Source: CAZKMM01 sp964553915 (GTDB lineage: Bacteria > RBG-13-61-14 > DRUE01). Taken from it: DNA of 6,285 nucleotides. Position 1 is the stretch's first letter. Each line of letters opens with the position of its first letter. The notes below the pieces were generated by a model. The model was given only the letters and a program-made list of their open reading frames with translations. It was not told where the DNA came from and ran no database searches. The position numbers and the translations under genes are program-made. Location of the stretch: assembly GCA_964553915.1 (NCBI GenBank), contig CAZKMM010000131.1, positions 1 to 6,285 of the forward strand, written 5' to 3'. Shown piece after piece: positions 1 to 6,285 of the stretch.

Positions 1-433
1 TGCCAATCTCTTCAATGAGCTGAACCAGGTCATTTATCACGGGCTGAAGCTGTTCGTTCTGACGCTTTTGATAATAAGTCTGATAGTCATACGCCTGCTT
101 TCCCAGCTGGCTCTTTTTAATCTGAATCTCTGCCATTTTGGACTGTTTGGTCGCTTCATCCCATTTGTCCTGATTTTCTTTATACTCCTTTTCCAGAGCC
201 TCTATCTCTTTTTTCCCCTGTTCCAGCTTGGCTTGAGCCTGGTCTATCTCCTTCTGAAGGCTGGAAAGAACCTGCTTTCCCTTCTCACTCTCCTCAATTG
301 CCCGGTGAAGATTAACAAAGCCTATCTTGGCACTGCCCAGATTGACTGATTTTACCGCCGGAGCCTTTTCCTCTCCCAGAGCAGGAAAAACCAGAATTAA
401 CCCCACCAGGATGCCGAGCAGTTTTTTCTTCAT
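1..433 (-). CDS. skp: Skp/OmpH-family periplasmic chaperone, 3' end outside window
   Basis: The gene begins at the ATG complementary to 431-433 and stays open to the window edge, giving 144 N-terminal residues; family members are usually about 160-200 aa. Residues 1 to about 20 (MKKKLLGILVGLILVFPALG) are a clear Sec signal peptide: a lysine-rich start, a hydrophobic core and a small-residue cleavage region before EE. After a short linker comes the family's first strand, KIGFVNLHRAIEESEKGKQ (about residues 36-54). A long Lys/Glu/Gln-rich segment with heptad character follows, which fits the coiled-coil tentacles of Skp. In the family, Skp is a trimeric periplasmic holdase that keeps unfolded outer-membrane proteins soluble and passes them to BamA. 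The position directly behind bamA is the classical arrangement and supports the call. A strong Shine-Dalgarno fixes the start. The missing C-terminus cannot be judged. Confidence 0.93.
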   Translation of the reverse strand, partial: MKKKLLGILVGLILVFPALGEEKAPAVKSVNLGSAKIGFVNLHRAIEESEKGKQVLSSLQKEIDQAQAKLEQGKKEIEALEKEYKENQDKWDEATKQSKMAEIQIKKSQLGKQAYDYQTYYQKRQNEQLQPVINDLVQLIEEIG

Positions 434-437
434 TTTT

Positions 438-448
438 ACCTCCTTTAA
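438..448 (-). promoter_or_regulatory. Ribosome binding site of skp
   Basis: On the minus strand this reads TTAAAGGAGGT, a near-perfect Shine-Dalgarno, with 4 bases between it and the skp ATG (431-433). It begins one base after the bamA stop codon (450-452), so the whole bamA-skp junction is a 16-bp ribosome-loading spacer. There is no room for a separate promoter or terminator, so the two genes are almost certainly co-transcribed. Confidence 0.85.
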
Positions 449-449
449 G

Positions 450-2732
450 TTAAAATCCGGTTCCGATACCAAAATTAAATACCTGAGCTTCTTCCCCTTC
501 CCTCCGGTCAATGGGGAAGCCAAATTCAAATTTTAAAGGTCCCATCGGGCTGAGCCAGCGAATCCCCACCCCCCAGTCCTTGCGAAGATTTCCTAAATCT
601 ATCTCCTGATTATCATTGTAAACATTTCCTGCATCATAGAAAAATGCCAGCTTAAACCCGCTGGCGCCTAAAGGAATAATATACTCCGCACTGAACAATA
701 CCTCTTTATTTCCTCCGATTCTGGTTTGGGTGCCGTCATCTTCAATGAAAACCGGGCTGATGGTTCCCGGCTCATATCCCCGAAGGGAACTGCTCCCTCC
801 CAGGAAAAACCGCTCGGTGATTAAAAGCTTCTCATCATCCGGAAACCAGATATAACCAGCCATAGCCCGAAAAGCTAAATAATGACCAATTTTCTTGCCA
901 GGCAAAGGTTGATAATAACGATAATTACCCGTCAGCTTGGTAAAAACATTCTCGCCCCCCAGCCACTGCTCCGCTCGCTCCACCGAGGTGGATATATAAC
1001 TCCCCCGGGTCGGGTCAAAGTAATTATTCAGAGCATTCCTTCGCCAGCTTAAAATCAGACTGGCAGTAGGAGCATCCTCTGGCTGACGCCGGTAGACCTG
1101 GGAGCTTTGAGCAAAACTCTCCAGCTTTGCCAGTTCCCAGTTATAGCTCAAATATACTCTACTGTATTCAGTGTGAGGAATTTTTCTTCCCAGGGTAAGC
1201 CGGGCGCCGGTTCGCTCCTGGTCAAAATCATAATAACGATAAGTATAAGAATAACCATTTACCCCCAGATGCCAGGGAGTATTGAGAAAATAAGGGTCAT
1301 CAAAATTAAAATAATAACTGGTGGCAACCGAGCTGATGCGAAGACTGGCATTTATATCATACCCTCTTCCCATCACATTTCTCTGCTCATATTGAAGGTT
1401 GAATAAAAACTGCTCCAGGGAGCTATAGCCCCCGCCTGCCATTAAAGCCCCGCTCTTTGCTTCCTTTACCGCTACTTCTAAATTCATCCGGTCGGGCGCC
1501 GAGCCGGGACGGTCAAAAAGCTCTACCTGCTCAAAATATCCGGTGCGGAGAATCCTCTGCCGGCTCCTCCTCGCCTGAGCCGAAGAATAAAGATACCCCT
1601 CCCGACAAGCCATCTCCCGACGAATTACCGGGTCCAAAGTTCGCTCATTGCCCTTTATCTCTATTCGCTCCAGATATATCTTGGGTCCCTTTGAAATCTG
1701 ATAAGTGACATATACCAGCTTGAGCGAAGGCTCCAGGTCCAATTTCTTGTCTATCTCCGCTAAATGATAACCAAGGTCGCTATAATAGTCCGAGAGATAT
1801 TGAAGGTCACGCCGGGCTTTGGATTCACTGTAAATCTCCCCTTCCTTCAGGCTCAAGCCCTTTTTCAGCTCCGCTTCCTCTGCCACCAAATCTCCCTTAA
1901 TCCGAACCTGTGCCACCCGATACCTCTCACCCTCTTCCAGAAAAACCGAAAGATAAATCCGGTCTCGCTCCGGGTCCAGATAGGCAAGCGGGGGGGCAAC
2001 CTTAACCTCCAGAAATCCCTGGTCCAGATAATAATTGTAAAGCATAAATAAATCCTGAGCTAAAAGCTCCTCCTGAAATTTTCTTGCCAGAAAAAGCGGG
2101 GCTTCTTTTTTGGTCACCATCACCCTTCGGAGCTGGCGGGAGGAAATTTTTTCATTGCCATAAAAATCTATTCGCCGAACCACTGGCTTGGGATATTCCT
2201 CAATCTCAAAAACAATATCCACCACTCCTTCTTTTATCTCCTCTATTCGGGGTTTGACCCGGGTTAAAAACATTCCCCGCTTCTCATATTCCTCCAAAAT
2301 CTTCTGCTGGGATTCCAGAAGCAGATTGGGGTCAAATACTTTGTGAGGCTTAACCGGAACCAGATTGGCTAAATCCTCTTTGTTAATTTTTTTATTCCCC
2401 TCAAAGCGAACCTCATGAATCATCCATTTCTCTTTAACCCGATAAACAACCACCACCCAGCCTGGCTCCCCTGCCACCGGCTCCTTTTCCACCACCACAT
2501 CCTCAACCAAGCCGGTGGAATAAATCCGCTTGATATCCTGGGAAACTATCTCCGAGTCCAGCTCGCCTCCCGGCTTTAAATCAATCCAGTTCAAAATGGT
2601 GGATTTATCCAGAGACCTGACCCCTTCTATTCTTATTTCCTTTACCCGCTGGGGAAAAGAAAAACTCTTCCCGGGAATAATAAGCAAAAAGCCGAGAATA
2701 AAACCGGCTTTAATCAAACTCAACCTACTCAT
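450..2732 (-). CDS. bamA: Outer membrane protein assembly factor BamA (Omp85 family)
   Basis: This 760-aa protein is the central subunit of the BAM complex, which folds and inserts beta-barrel proteins into the outer membrane. Residues 1 to about 25 form a Sec signal peptide (basic start, then FILGFLLIIPG). Five POTRA domains follow at roughly 28-104, 105-180, 183-269, 272-349 and 352-425. Each starts with a strand of the type (K/R)-x-I-x-(I/F)-x-G, for example VKEIRIEG, IHEVRFEG and VRRIDFYG. The beta-barrel spans about 428-760 and contains the loop-6 signature LRGY (650-653), the strand FFYDAGNVY (697-705) and a C-terminal Phe (GIGTGF), the usual outer-membrane-protein terminus. Five POTRAs and an adjacent skp favour BamA over TamA. 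The frame stays open to a TTG at 2774, but the ATG at 2732 is preferred: it has an AGGTG Shine-Dalgarno 8 nt upstream and puts the signal peptide at the N-terminus. At about 333 residues the barrel is shorter than the roughly 390 of E. coli BamA. C375 in POTRA5 is the only cysteine, so the E. coli loop-6 disulfide is absent. Confidence 0.96.
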   Translation of the reverse strand: MSRLSLIKAGFILGFLLIIPGKSFSFPQRVKEIRIEGVRSLDKSTILNWIDLKPGGELDSEIVSQDIKRIYSTGLVEDVVVEKEPVAGEPGWVVVVYRVKEKWMIHEVRFEGNKKINKEDLANLVPVKPHKVFDPNLLLESQQKILEEYEKRGMFLTRVKPRIEEIKEGVVDIVFEIEEYPKPVVRRIDFYGNEKISSRQLRRVMVTKKEAPLFLARKFQEELLAQDLFMLYNYYLDQGFLEVKVAPPLAYLDPERDRIYLSVFLEEGERYRVAQVRIKGDLVAEEAELKKGLSLKEGEIYSESKARRDLQYLSDYYSDLGYHLAEIDKKLDLEPSLKLVYVTYQISKGPKIYLERIEIKGNERTLDPVIRREMACREGYLYSSAQARRSRQRILRTGYFEQVELFDRPGSAPDRMNLEVAVKEAKSGALMAGGGYSSLEQFLFNLQYEQRNVMGRGYDINASLRISSVATSYYFNFDDPYFLNTPWHLGVNGYSYTYRYYDFDQERTGARLTLGRKIPHTEYSRVYLSYNWELAKLESFAQSSQVYRRQPEDAPTASLILSWRRNALNNYFDPTRGSYISTSVERAEQWLGGENVFTKLTGNYRYYQPLPGKKIGHYLAFRAMAGYIWFPDDEKLLITERFFLGGSSSLRGYEPGTISPVFIEDDGTQTRIGGNKEVLFSAEYIIPLGASGFKLAFFYDAGNVYNDNQEIDLGNLRKDWGVGIRWLSPMGPLKFEFGFPIDRREGEEAQVFNFGIGTGF

Positions 2733-2740
2733 TTTACTTG

Positions 2741-2745
2741 CACCT
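2741..2745 (-). promoter_or_regulatory. Ribosome binding site deciding the bamA start
   Basis: On the minus strand this reads AGGTG, with 8 bases before the ATG at 2730-2732. The in-frame TTG at 2772-2774 has no comparable purine-rich sequence in front of it and would place 14 extra residues ahead of the signal peptide. The site therefore argues for the shorter, 760-residue BamA. Confidence 0.6.
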
Positions 2746-2790
2746 AGATTAACAAAACTTATCCCCAAGAGCAAATTCTTATAAGGAAAT

Positions 2791-4092
2791 TCAAAGATTA
2801 AGCCAGAGGCTCCGGAACCAGTTAATTGCCTTATAAAAATAAGACACCGCCAGGTAATAAGGGAAGGGAAGAAGTGCCTGCGGGTCTAAATAAGGGCTTT
2901 TCAGTTTGAAGAAAAATGCCCCGGGAACCACAAAAAACGGCACCAGCACCGGACAGCCCGGCACCCGAAAGGTCCAGCCATTGGTCTTTCCCAAAATCTT
3001 GGTGCAGGAACCAACCAGAATGATGGGCAATCCCTGACCATCAACATCTCCCGGATATTCCCCGATTACCACTGCCACCGGACGAGCTCGTTTTAAAGCT
3101 CCCGGGTCATAAGCTTCAAAAATTGCCAGTGCGGTCTTAATCATATTTACACAACCAGTATTGCAGATTTCCTCCCCGCCCGGATAAGGTCCAAAATAAA
3201 AGCGAATCGGCGTGTCCAGCTCCCTGGGGTCAGAAAAAGTGCGGTCAAGCTCTCCGACCCTTGCTCTTGCCTCTTCAAGAGTTATATCACCTTTAATTAC
3301 AATCTTGTCATCGCTGGTCGGCTCCCAGCCCCGCTGGCGAGCATAGCGAAGATGGAGAATTTCCTTTGGGTCATACCCCAAAATCCTTGCTCCGACCGAA
3401 TCTATTGCTACCCCCTTGGTGCCCATCATTACCAGATTGATATATTTGGGCTTGCTCACCAGCTCATTCTGTTCCCCAATTTGAATCGCATCCACACAAA
3501 CCAGGTCCGGATGACCCACCTCATAAAGGTCCGCGATTTTTTCCTCTAAGCGGAAATCGTGTCCGAAAAGCCGGGCATTAGAATCCAGAATTCCTAAATT
3601 GAGCTTGAGGGCACAGGTAAGCCTGGAAGAAACATGATGCTTGAGCTTGGGTGCCCAGATTTTATAATCAGCAGAATAAAGGCTTTTTGCCACCGGAAGC
3701 CTTTGGTGAACCACCCCCTTTTTCAAATCCACCCAGATTTTTGGCTCTTCCTCAATATAGGCGAAACGGACTTTGGGAATTTTTTTCAGCTCAAAATAAC
3801 CCGCTTCCTGAAAAGCATAACGGGTGGGGACCGTAACCGCACAGTGCTCTCCAAGAATAATCTCCTCTACCTCACTCCGCTCTGAAAGCTCTTCTAAAAG
3901 GGCACGAAGAAAGGTGGGATTGGTGTAGCCAGTGGTGCCGTATCTACGATGAGCAAAAATGACATTGGGCTTGACAAATACTCTTCCCTGAGGCTTTTCT
4001 CCCAGCTCCTCAATCCCCTGATGAATTACCTTGCGAAGCTCCTGCTCGTTATAACCGCTAACCTCCCTTAAAATCACCGGGTATTTTTCCAT
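2791..4092 (-). CDS. DUF362-family protein with a cysteine-bearing C-terminal region
   Basis: This is a 433-aa protein of unknown function. The DUF362 domain covers about residues 5-260. Family-like stretches are VFVKPNVIF (38-46), the TNPTFLRALLEEL region (57-69), YKIWAPKLKHH (143-153), LKLNLGILD (162-170) and GVAIDSVGARILGYDP (227-242). Many DUF362 proteins are fused to a ferredoxin domain; here no CxxCxxC ferredoxin motif is present. Instead the C-terminal part carries C310-x3-C314 (CNTGC), C363 (GSC) and C380 (PGCP), which could bind a metal or Fe-S cluster. This is inference. The tail is rich in aromatic and hydrophobic residues (about 381-396 and 407-430) but has no convincing transmembrane helix. 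No signal peptide is present, so a cytoplasmic location is likely. The gene heads the unit that continues into bamA, 58 bp downstream. The ATG start has a GGGAGG Shine-Dalgarno. The family call is fairly secure, the function unknown. Confidence 0.82.
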   Translation of the reverse strand: MEKYPVILREVSGYNEQELRKVIHQGIEELGEKPQGRVFVKPNVIFAHRRYGTTGYTNPTFLRALLEELSERSEVEEIILGEHCAVTVPTRYAFQEAGYFELKKIPKVRFAYIEEEPKIWVDLKKGVVHQRLPVAKSLYSADYKIWAPKLKHHVSSRLTCALKLNLGILDSNARLFGHDFRLEEKIADLYEVGHPDLVCVDAIQIGEQNELVSKPKYINLVMMGTKGVAIDSVGARILGYDPKEILHLRYARQRGWEPTSDDKIVIKGDITLEEARARVGELDRTFSDPRELDTPIRFYFGPYPGGEEICNTGCVNMIKTALAIFEAYDPGALKRARPVAVVIGEYPGDVDGQGLPIILVGSCTKILGKTNGWTFRVPGCPVLVPFFVVPGAFFFKLKSPYLDPQALLPFPYYLAVSYFYKAINWFRSLWLNL

Positions 4093-4098
4093 AATTTT

Positions 4099-4104
4099 CC
4101 TCCC
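4099..4104 (-). promoter_or_regulatory. Ribosome binding site of the DUF362 gene
   Basis: On the minus strand this reads GGGAGG, followed by 6 bases and then the ATG at 4090-4092. Motif and spacing are both close to ideal and confirm the start of the DUF362 gene. Confidence 0.8.
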
Positions 4105-4118
4105 AGAGTGATGATTTT

Positions 4119-4148
4119 AGTATAATCTTAAATCCTGTCTGCTTTCAA
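4119..4148 (-). promoter_or_regulatory. Sigma70-like promoter for the DUF362-bamA-skp unit
   Basis: On the minus strand a -35 element TTGAAA (4148-4143) is followed by an 18-bp spacer and a -10 element TATACT (4124-4119). Each hexamer differs from consensus at one position. Transcription would start near 4112, leaving a leader of about 20 nt that contains the GGGAGG ribosome binding site. The geometry fits well, but this is pattern recognition only. No operator or riboswitch fold is apparent in so short a leader. Confidence 0.6.
4121..4126 (+). promoter_or_regulatory. Possible plus-strand -10 element overlapping the divergent promoter
   Basis: A perfect TATAAT lies here on the plus strand, but no -35-like hexamer sits 16-18 bp upstream (the bases there are of the TCCTCC type). 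There is also no TG extension. It overlaps the minus-strand TATACT in the opposite direction, so it may be partly a by-product of that site's symmetry. If used, it would give rnhB a leader of about 60 nt. Confidence 0.3.
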
Positions 4149-4159
4149 ACCCGGATGGC

Positions 4160-4187
4160 TTGACCGAGCAGGGAGCGAGATTAAAAT
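4160..4187 (+). promoter_or_regulatory. Candidate promoter of rnhB-gltX
   Basis: TTGACC (4160-4165), a 16-bp spacer and TAAAAT (4182-4187) form a sigma70-like pair with one mismatch in each hexamer. Transcription would start near 4193-4195, exactly at the first in-frame ATG of rnhB (4195). Use of this promoter would therefore mean either a leaderless rnhB message or a true rnhB start at the next ATG, 4237. Confidence 0.45.
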
Positions 4188-4194
4188 AAAAGCA

Positions 4195-4854
4195 ATGAGA
4201 AAAAGCCAGAGCCAGTTTTTTCCTTCTCTTCAAAAAATGCCCGGTTTTCATCTGGAAAAAAAATTCCTCAGCCAGGGATTCCAGATGATTGCTGGAGTGG
4301 ATGAAGCCGGCCGGGGTCCGCTGGCAGGACCGGTAGTGGCTGGAGCAGTGATTCTTCCCAGGCGTATTCATCATCGTTCCCGACTCTGGCGAGTGAAGGA
4401 TTCTAAACTTTTGAGCGAAAAGGAGCGAAAAGAGCTTTATAAAATTATTTTGGATAAAGCCATCTGTGTGGGCATTGGCGAGGCAAGCCCTGAGGAAATA
4501 GACCAGCTTAATATTTTTAATGCCTCCCTTCTGGCAATGGAGCGGGCAGTAAAAGCTCTCAACCCGGAGCCGGATTTCTGCCTGGTTGACGGAATAGCAC
4601 CGCTTAACTCTCCACCTTCTCTGGCAGTGAAAAAAGGCGATAGGCTCTGCCTGAGCATTGCCTGCGCCAGCATCATTGCCAAGGTGGTGCGGGATGAGAA
4701 AATGTGCCAGTATCACCAGCTTTATCCGGAATATAATTTTGCCCGCAACAAGGGATATGCCACCCGGGAGCATAAAACCGCACTTTTTAAATACGGACCC
4801 TGTCCAATTCATCGGAGAAGTTTCTTTTTAGTGCGAAGGATTTTAGAAAAATGA
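4195..4854 (+). CDS. rnhB: Ribonuclease HII
   Basis: This 219-aa enzyme cleaves RNA in RNA-DNA hybrids and starts removal of single ribonucleotides misincorporated into DNA. The family core begins with AGVDEAGRGPLAGPVVAGAV (33-52), which includes the catalytic D36 and E37 and the GRG substrate-binding loop (39-41). The other two catalytic acidic residues are D132 in VDG and D167 in the ASIIAKVVRDE stretch (158-168). Late family motifs YPEYNF, KGYAT and GPCPIHRRSF are all present, so the enzyme should be active. Length is normal for bacterial RNase HII. The start is uncertain: 4195 is the first ATG after an in-frame stop, but neither it nor M15 (4237) has a good Shine-Dalgarno. Starting at M15 gives 205 aa and an N-terminus (FHLEKKFLSQGF) typical of the family. 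The stop overlaps the gltX start, implying co-translation. Confidence 0.95.
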   Translation: MRKSQSQFFPSLQKMPGFHLEKKFLSQGFQMIAGVDEAGRGPLAGPVVAGAVILPRRIHHRSRLWRVKDSKLLSEKERKELYKIILDKAICVGIGEASPEEIDQLNIFNASLLAMERAVKALNPEPDFCLVDGIAPLNSPPSLAVKKGDRLCLSIACASIIAKVVRDEKMCQYHQLYPEYNFARNKGYATREHKTALFKYGPCPIHRRSFFLVRRILEK

Positions 4855-6266
4855 GCGAGGATGCGAGGATGGAAGTAAGAGTGAGATTTGCTCCCAGCCC
4901 GACCGGGCATCTTCATATTGGCTCAGCCCGGACTGCAATTTTCAACTGGCTTTATGCCAGGCACACTGGAGGGAAGTTTTTGCTCCGGATAGAAGACACC
5001 GACCCGGAGCGCTCCAGGCAGGAATTTACCGAGGCAATTCTTGAGGGACTTAGATGGCTGGGCTTGCTCTGGGATGAGGAGCCGGTTTTTCAATCAAAGC
5101 GGTTGGAGATATACCGAAAATATGCTTATAAGCTTCTGGAGGAAGGAAAGGCATATTATTGCTCCTGCACCCCACAGGAGCTGGAGGAAATGCGCCAGCG
5201 CGCGCTTCGTATCGGAGCCAAGCCCCGCTATGACGGAAGGTGCCGGAACCGCACCGAGCATCCACCAGACAGACCCAAAGTAATCCGTTTTAAAAGTGAG
5301 CAGAGGGGAATAACCGTGTTTGAGGATGTTATTCAGGGGAAAATCACCTATGATAATTCCGAGCTTGATGACTTGATTATTCTCCGGAGCGATGGCACCC
5401 CGACCTATAATTTCAGCTGTGTGATTGATGATTATGATATGAAAATCAGCCATACGATTCGGGGAGCAGACCACATCAACAACACTCCCCGCCAGCTACA
5501 GATTTATCAGGCACTGGGCTGGGAGCCACCAAAGTTTGCTCATCATCCGCTGGTGCTCGGTCCGGATAAAAGCAAGCTGAGCAAACGGCACGGTGCCACC
5601 AGCCTGCTGGAATACCAGGAGATGGGCTTTTTGCCTGAGGCGTTAATTAACTTTCTGGTGAGAATTGGCTGGAGCTGGGGCGACCAGGAGATTTTCAGTG
5701 TGGATGAGCTTATTAAGCTTTTTGATATTAAAGATTTAAACCGCTCGCCCGGAATCTGGAATTATGAAAAACTGCTCTGGATAAACGGCGTGCATATAAG
5801 GAACAAGCCTCTGGAAGAGCTGGCAGAGATTGCGCTCGGGTATTTTAAAAAGGCGGGTTATAAAGTAGAGCTTGATGAGCGGTTTCTTCGGATGGTGGAG
5901 CTTTATCGGGTTCGGGTCCGCACCCTGAAAGAGATGGTTGAGCTTTGCGATTATCTTTTTATTGATGAGCCAAGATATGATGAAGAGGCAAAAAAGAAAT
6001 ACCTCACCCCGGAAATCGCGCCTGCCCTTTATGAGCTGGGAGAGAGACTGGAAAAGCTGGATGGATTTGACAGCGAGCAGGTAAAAAAGATTTTTGAAGA
6101 GGTTATGCAGGAGAGGGGCTTAAAGCTCAAGCAACTTGCCCAGCCGGTTCGGGTGGCTTTAACCGGAAAGACGGTGAGCCCGGGGCTGTTTGAAGTAATA
6201 GAACTGCTCGGAACCCAAACCTGCGCCCAGAGATTGAAAAAGGCGAGTAAACTGGCAAATAGGTAA
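4851..6266 (+). CDS. gltX: Glutamyl-tRNA synthetase (class I)
   Basis: This 471-aa enzyme joins glutamate to tRNA-Glu, using ATP, in the cytoplasm. The Rossmann catalytic domain has the HIGH signature as HLHIG (20-24) within RFAPSPTGHLHIGSARTA, and the KMSKS signature as KLSKR (242-246). LLRIEDTDPERS (44-55) is the usual GluRS segment. The helical anticodon-binding region covers about 310-471 and ends in the family-like TVSPGLFEVIELLG (441-454). Length matches bacterial GluRS (about 465-500 aa). A SWIM-like insert C104-x-C106-x24-C131-x-N133 lacks the last His of the CxC...CxH pattern. The start at 4851 overlaps the rnhB stop (ATGA) and has AAGGA 10 nt upstream. The ATG at 4869 (M7) has GAGG 8 nt upstream and gives the more typical MEVRVRFAPSPTG N-terminus, so either start is possible. 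Whether the enzyme is discriminating or also charges tRNA-Gln cannot be decided here. Confidence 0.97.
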   Translation: MSEDARMEVRVRFAPSPTGHLHIGSARTAIFNWLYARHTGGKFLLRIEDTDPERSRQEFTEAILEGLRWLGLLWDEEPVFQSKRLEIYRKYAYKLLEEGKAYYCSCTPQELEEMRQRALRIGAKPRYDGRCRNRTEHPPDRPKVIRFKSEQRGITVFEDVIQGKITYDNSELDDLIILRSDGTPTYNFSCVIDDYDMKISHTIRGADHINNTPRQLQIYQALGWEPPKFAHHPLVLGPDKSKLSKRHGATSLLEYQEMGFLPEALINFLVRIGWSWGDQEIFSVDELIKLFDIKDLNRSPGIWNYEKLLWINGVHIRNKPLEELAEIALGYFKKAGYKVELDERFLRMVELYRVRVRTLKEMVELCDYLFIDEPRYDEEAKKKYLTPEIAPALYELGERLEKLDGFDSEQVKKIFEEVMQERGLKLKQLAQPVRVALTGKTVSPGLFEVIELLGTQTCAQRLKKASKLANR

Positions 6267-6285
6267 TTACCTTTTCTACTATAAC
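6267..6285. other. Short non-coding tail after gltX
   Basis: The last 19 bases are AT-rich. No inverted repeat followed by a T-run, and no start of a recognisable gene, can be seen, so termination or continuation of the rnhB-gltX unit cannot be judged. Confidence 0.5.

Noticed and set aside
68..349. 93-codon plus-strand frame with a hydrophobic, membrane-like translation
   Set aside because: It is the antisense of the Lys/Glu-rich coiled-coil region of skp; antisense of such codons naturally yields Leu/Phe-rich peptides.
2733..2774. N-terminal extension of BamA from a TTG start
   Set aside because: The TTG has no Shine-Dalgarno and the extension would precede a normal signal peptide; the ATG at 2732 has a well-placed AGGTG.
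2733..2790. Separate promoter for bamA in the 58-bp gap
   Set aside because: The minus strand offers only weak pairs such as TTGCTC-17-TAATCT, too far from consensus to support a call.
4117..4812. 231-codon open frame on the minus strand opposite rnhB
   Set aside because: It lies almost entirely antisense to rnhB, whose catalytic residues are all intact. Its translation shows no family motifs and looks like low-complexity antisense sequence.
5094..5474. 126-codon open frame on the minus strand inside gltX
   Set aside because: It is antisense to the conserved catalytic and insert region of GltX and has no recognisable domain or ribosome binding site.
6267..6285. tRNA gene or terminator after gltX
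   Set aside because: Only 19 bases are available and they show neither a stem-loop nor a tRNA acceptor end.
1..6285. CRISPR arrays, insertion sequences, direct repeats or phage genes
   Set aside because: No repeated units, terminal inverted repeats, transposase or phage-type proteins were seen; nearly all of the window is filled by five core or conserved genes.

Overview
The window comes from a diderm (outer-membrane-bearing) bacterium. The evidence is a complete BamA-type outer-membrane assembly protein followed directly by a Skp/OmpH-type periplasmic chaperone. Base composition looks roughly balanced by eye and the proteins are rich in Glu, Lys and Arg. The sequence alone does not fix the phylum. 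The BamA barrel resembles those of deltaproteobacteria-like and uncultivated diderm lineages, but that is only an impression.

There are two divergent transcription units. The minus-strand unit reads leftward from about 4092: a DUF362-family protein (4092-2791), then bamA (2732-450), then a skp/ompH-like gene that starts at 433 and runs off the left edge. Gaps are 58 bp and 16 bp, and each gene has its own Shine-Dalgarno sequence. The plus-strand unit reads rightward: rnhB (RNase HII, 4195-4854), then gltX (glutamyl-tRNA synthetase, 4851-6266), overlapping in an ATGA start/stop junction. The 102-bp region between the units carries a good minus-strand sigma70-like promoter and at least one plausible plus-strand promoter. 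The last 19 bases after gltX hold no recognisable feature.

BamA and Skp work together: Skp holds unfolded outer-membrane proteins in the periplasm and BamA folds them into the outer membrane. RnhB removes misincorporated ribonucleotides and RNA from DNA, and GltX charges tRNA-Glu; these two are housekeeping functions without a direct functional link. The one uncharacterised gene is the DUF362 protein at the head of the bamA-skp unit. Its C-terminal part has four cysteines (C310, C314, C363, C380) laid out like metal or Fe-S ligands. I see no mobile elements, CRISPR arrays, RNA genes or broken genes, and most of the window is ordinary core genome.
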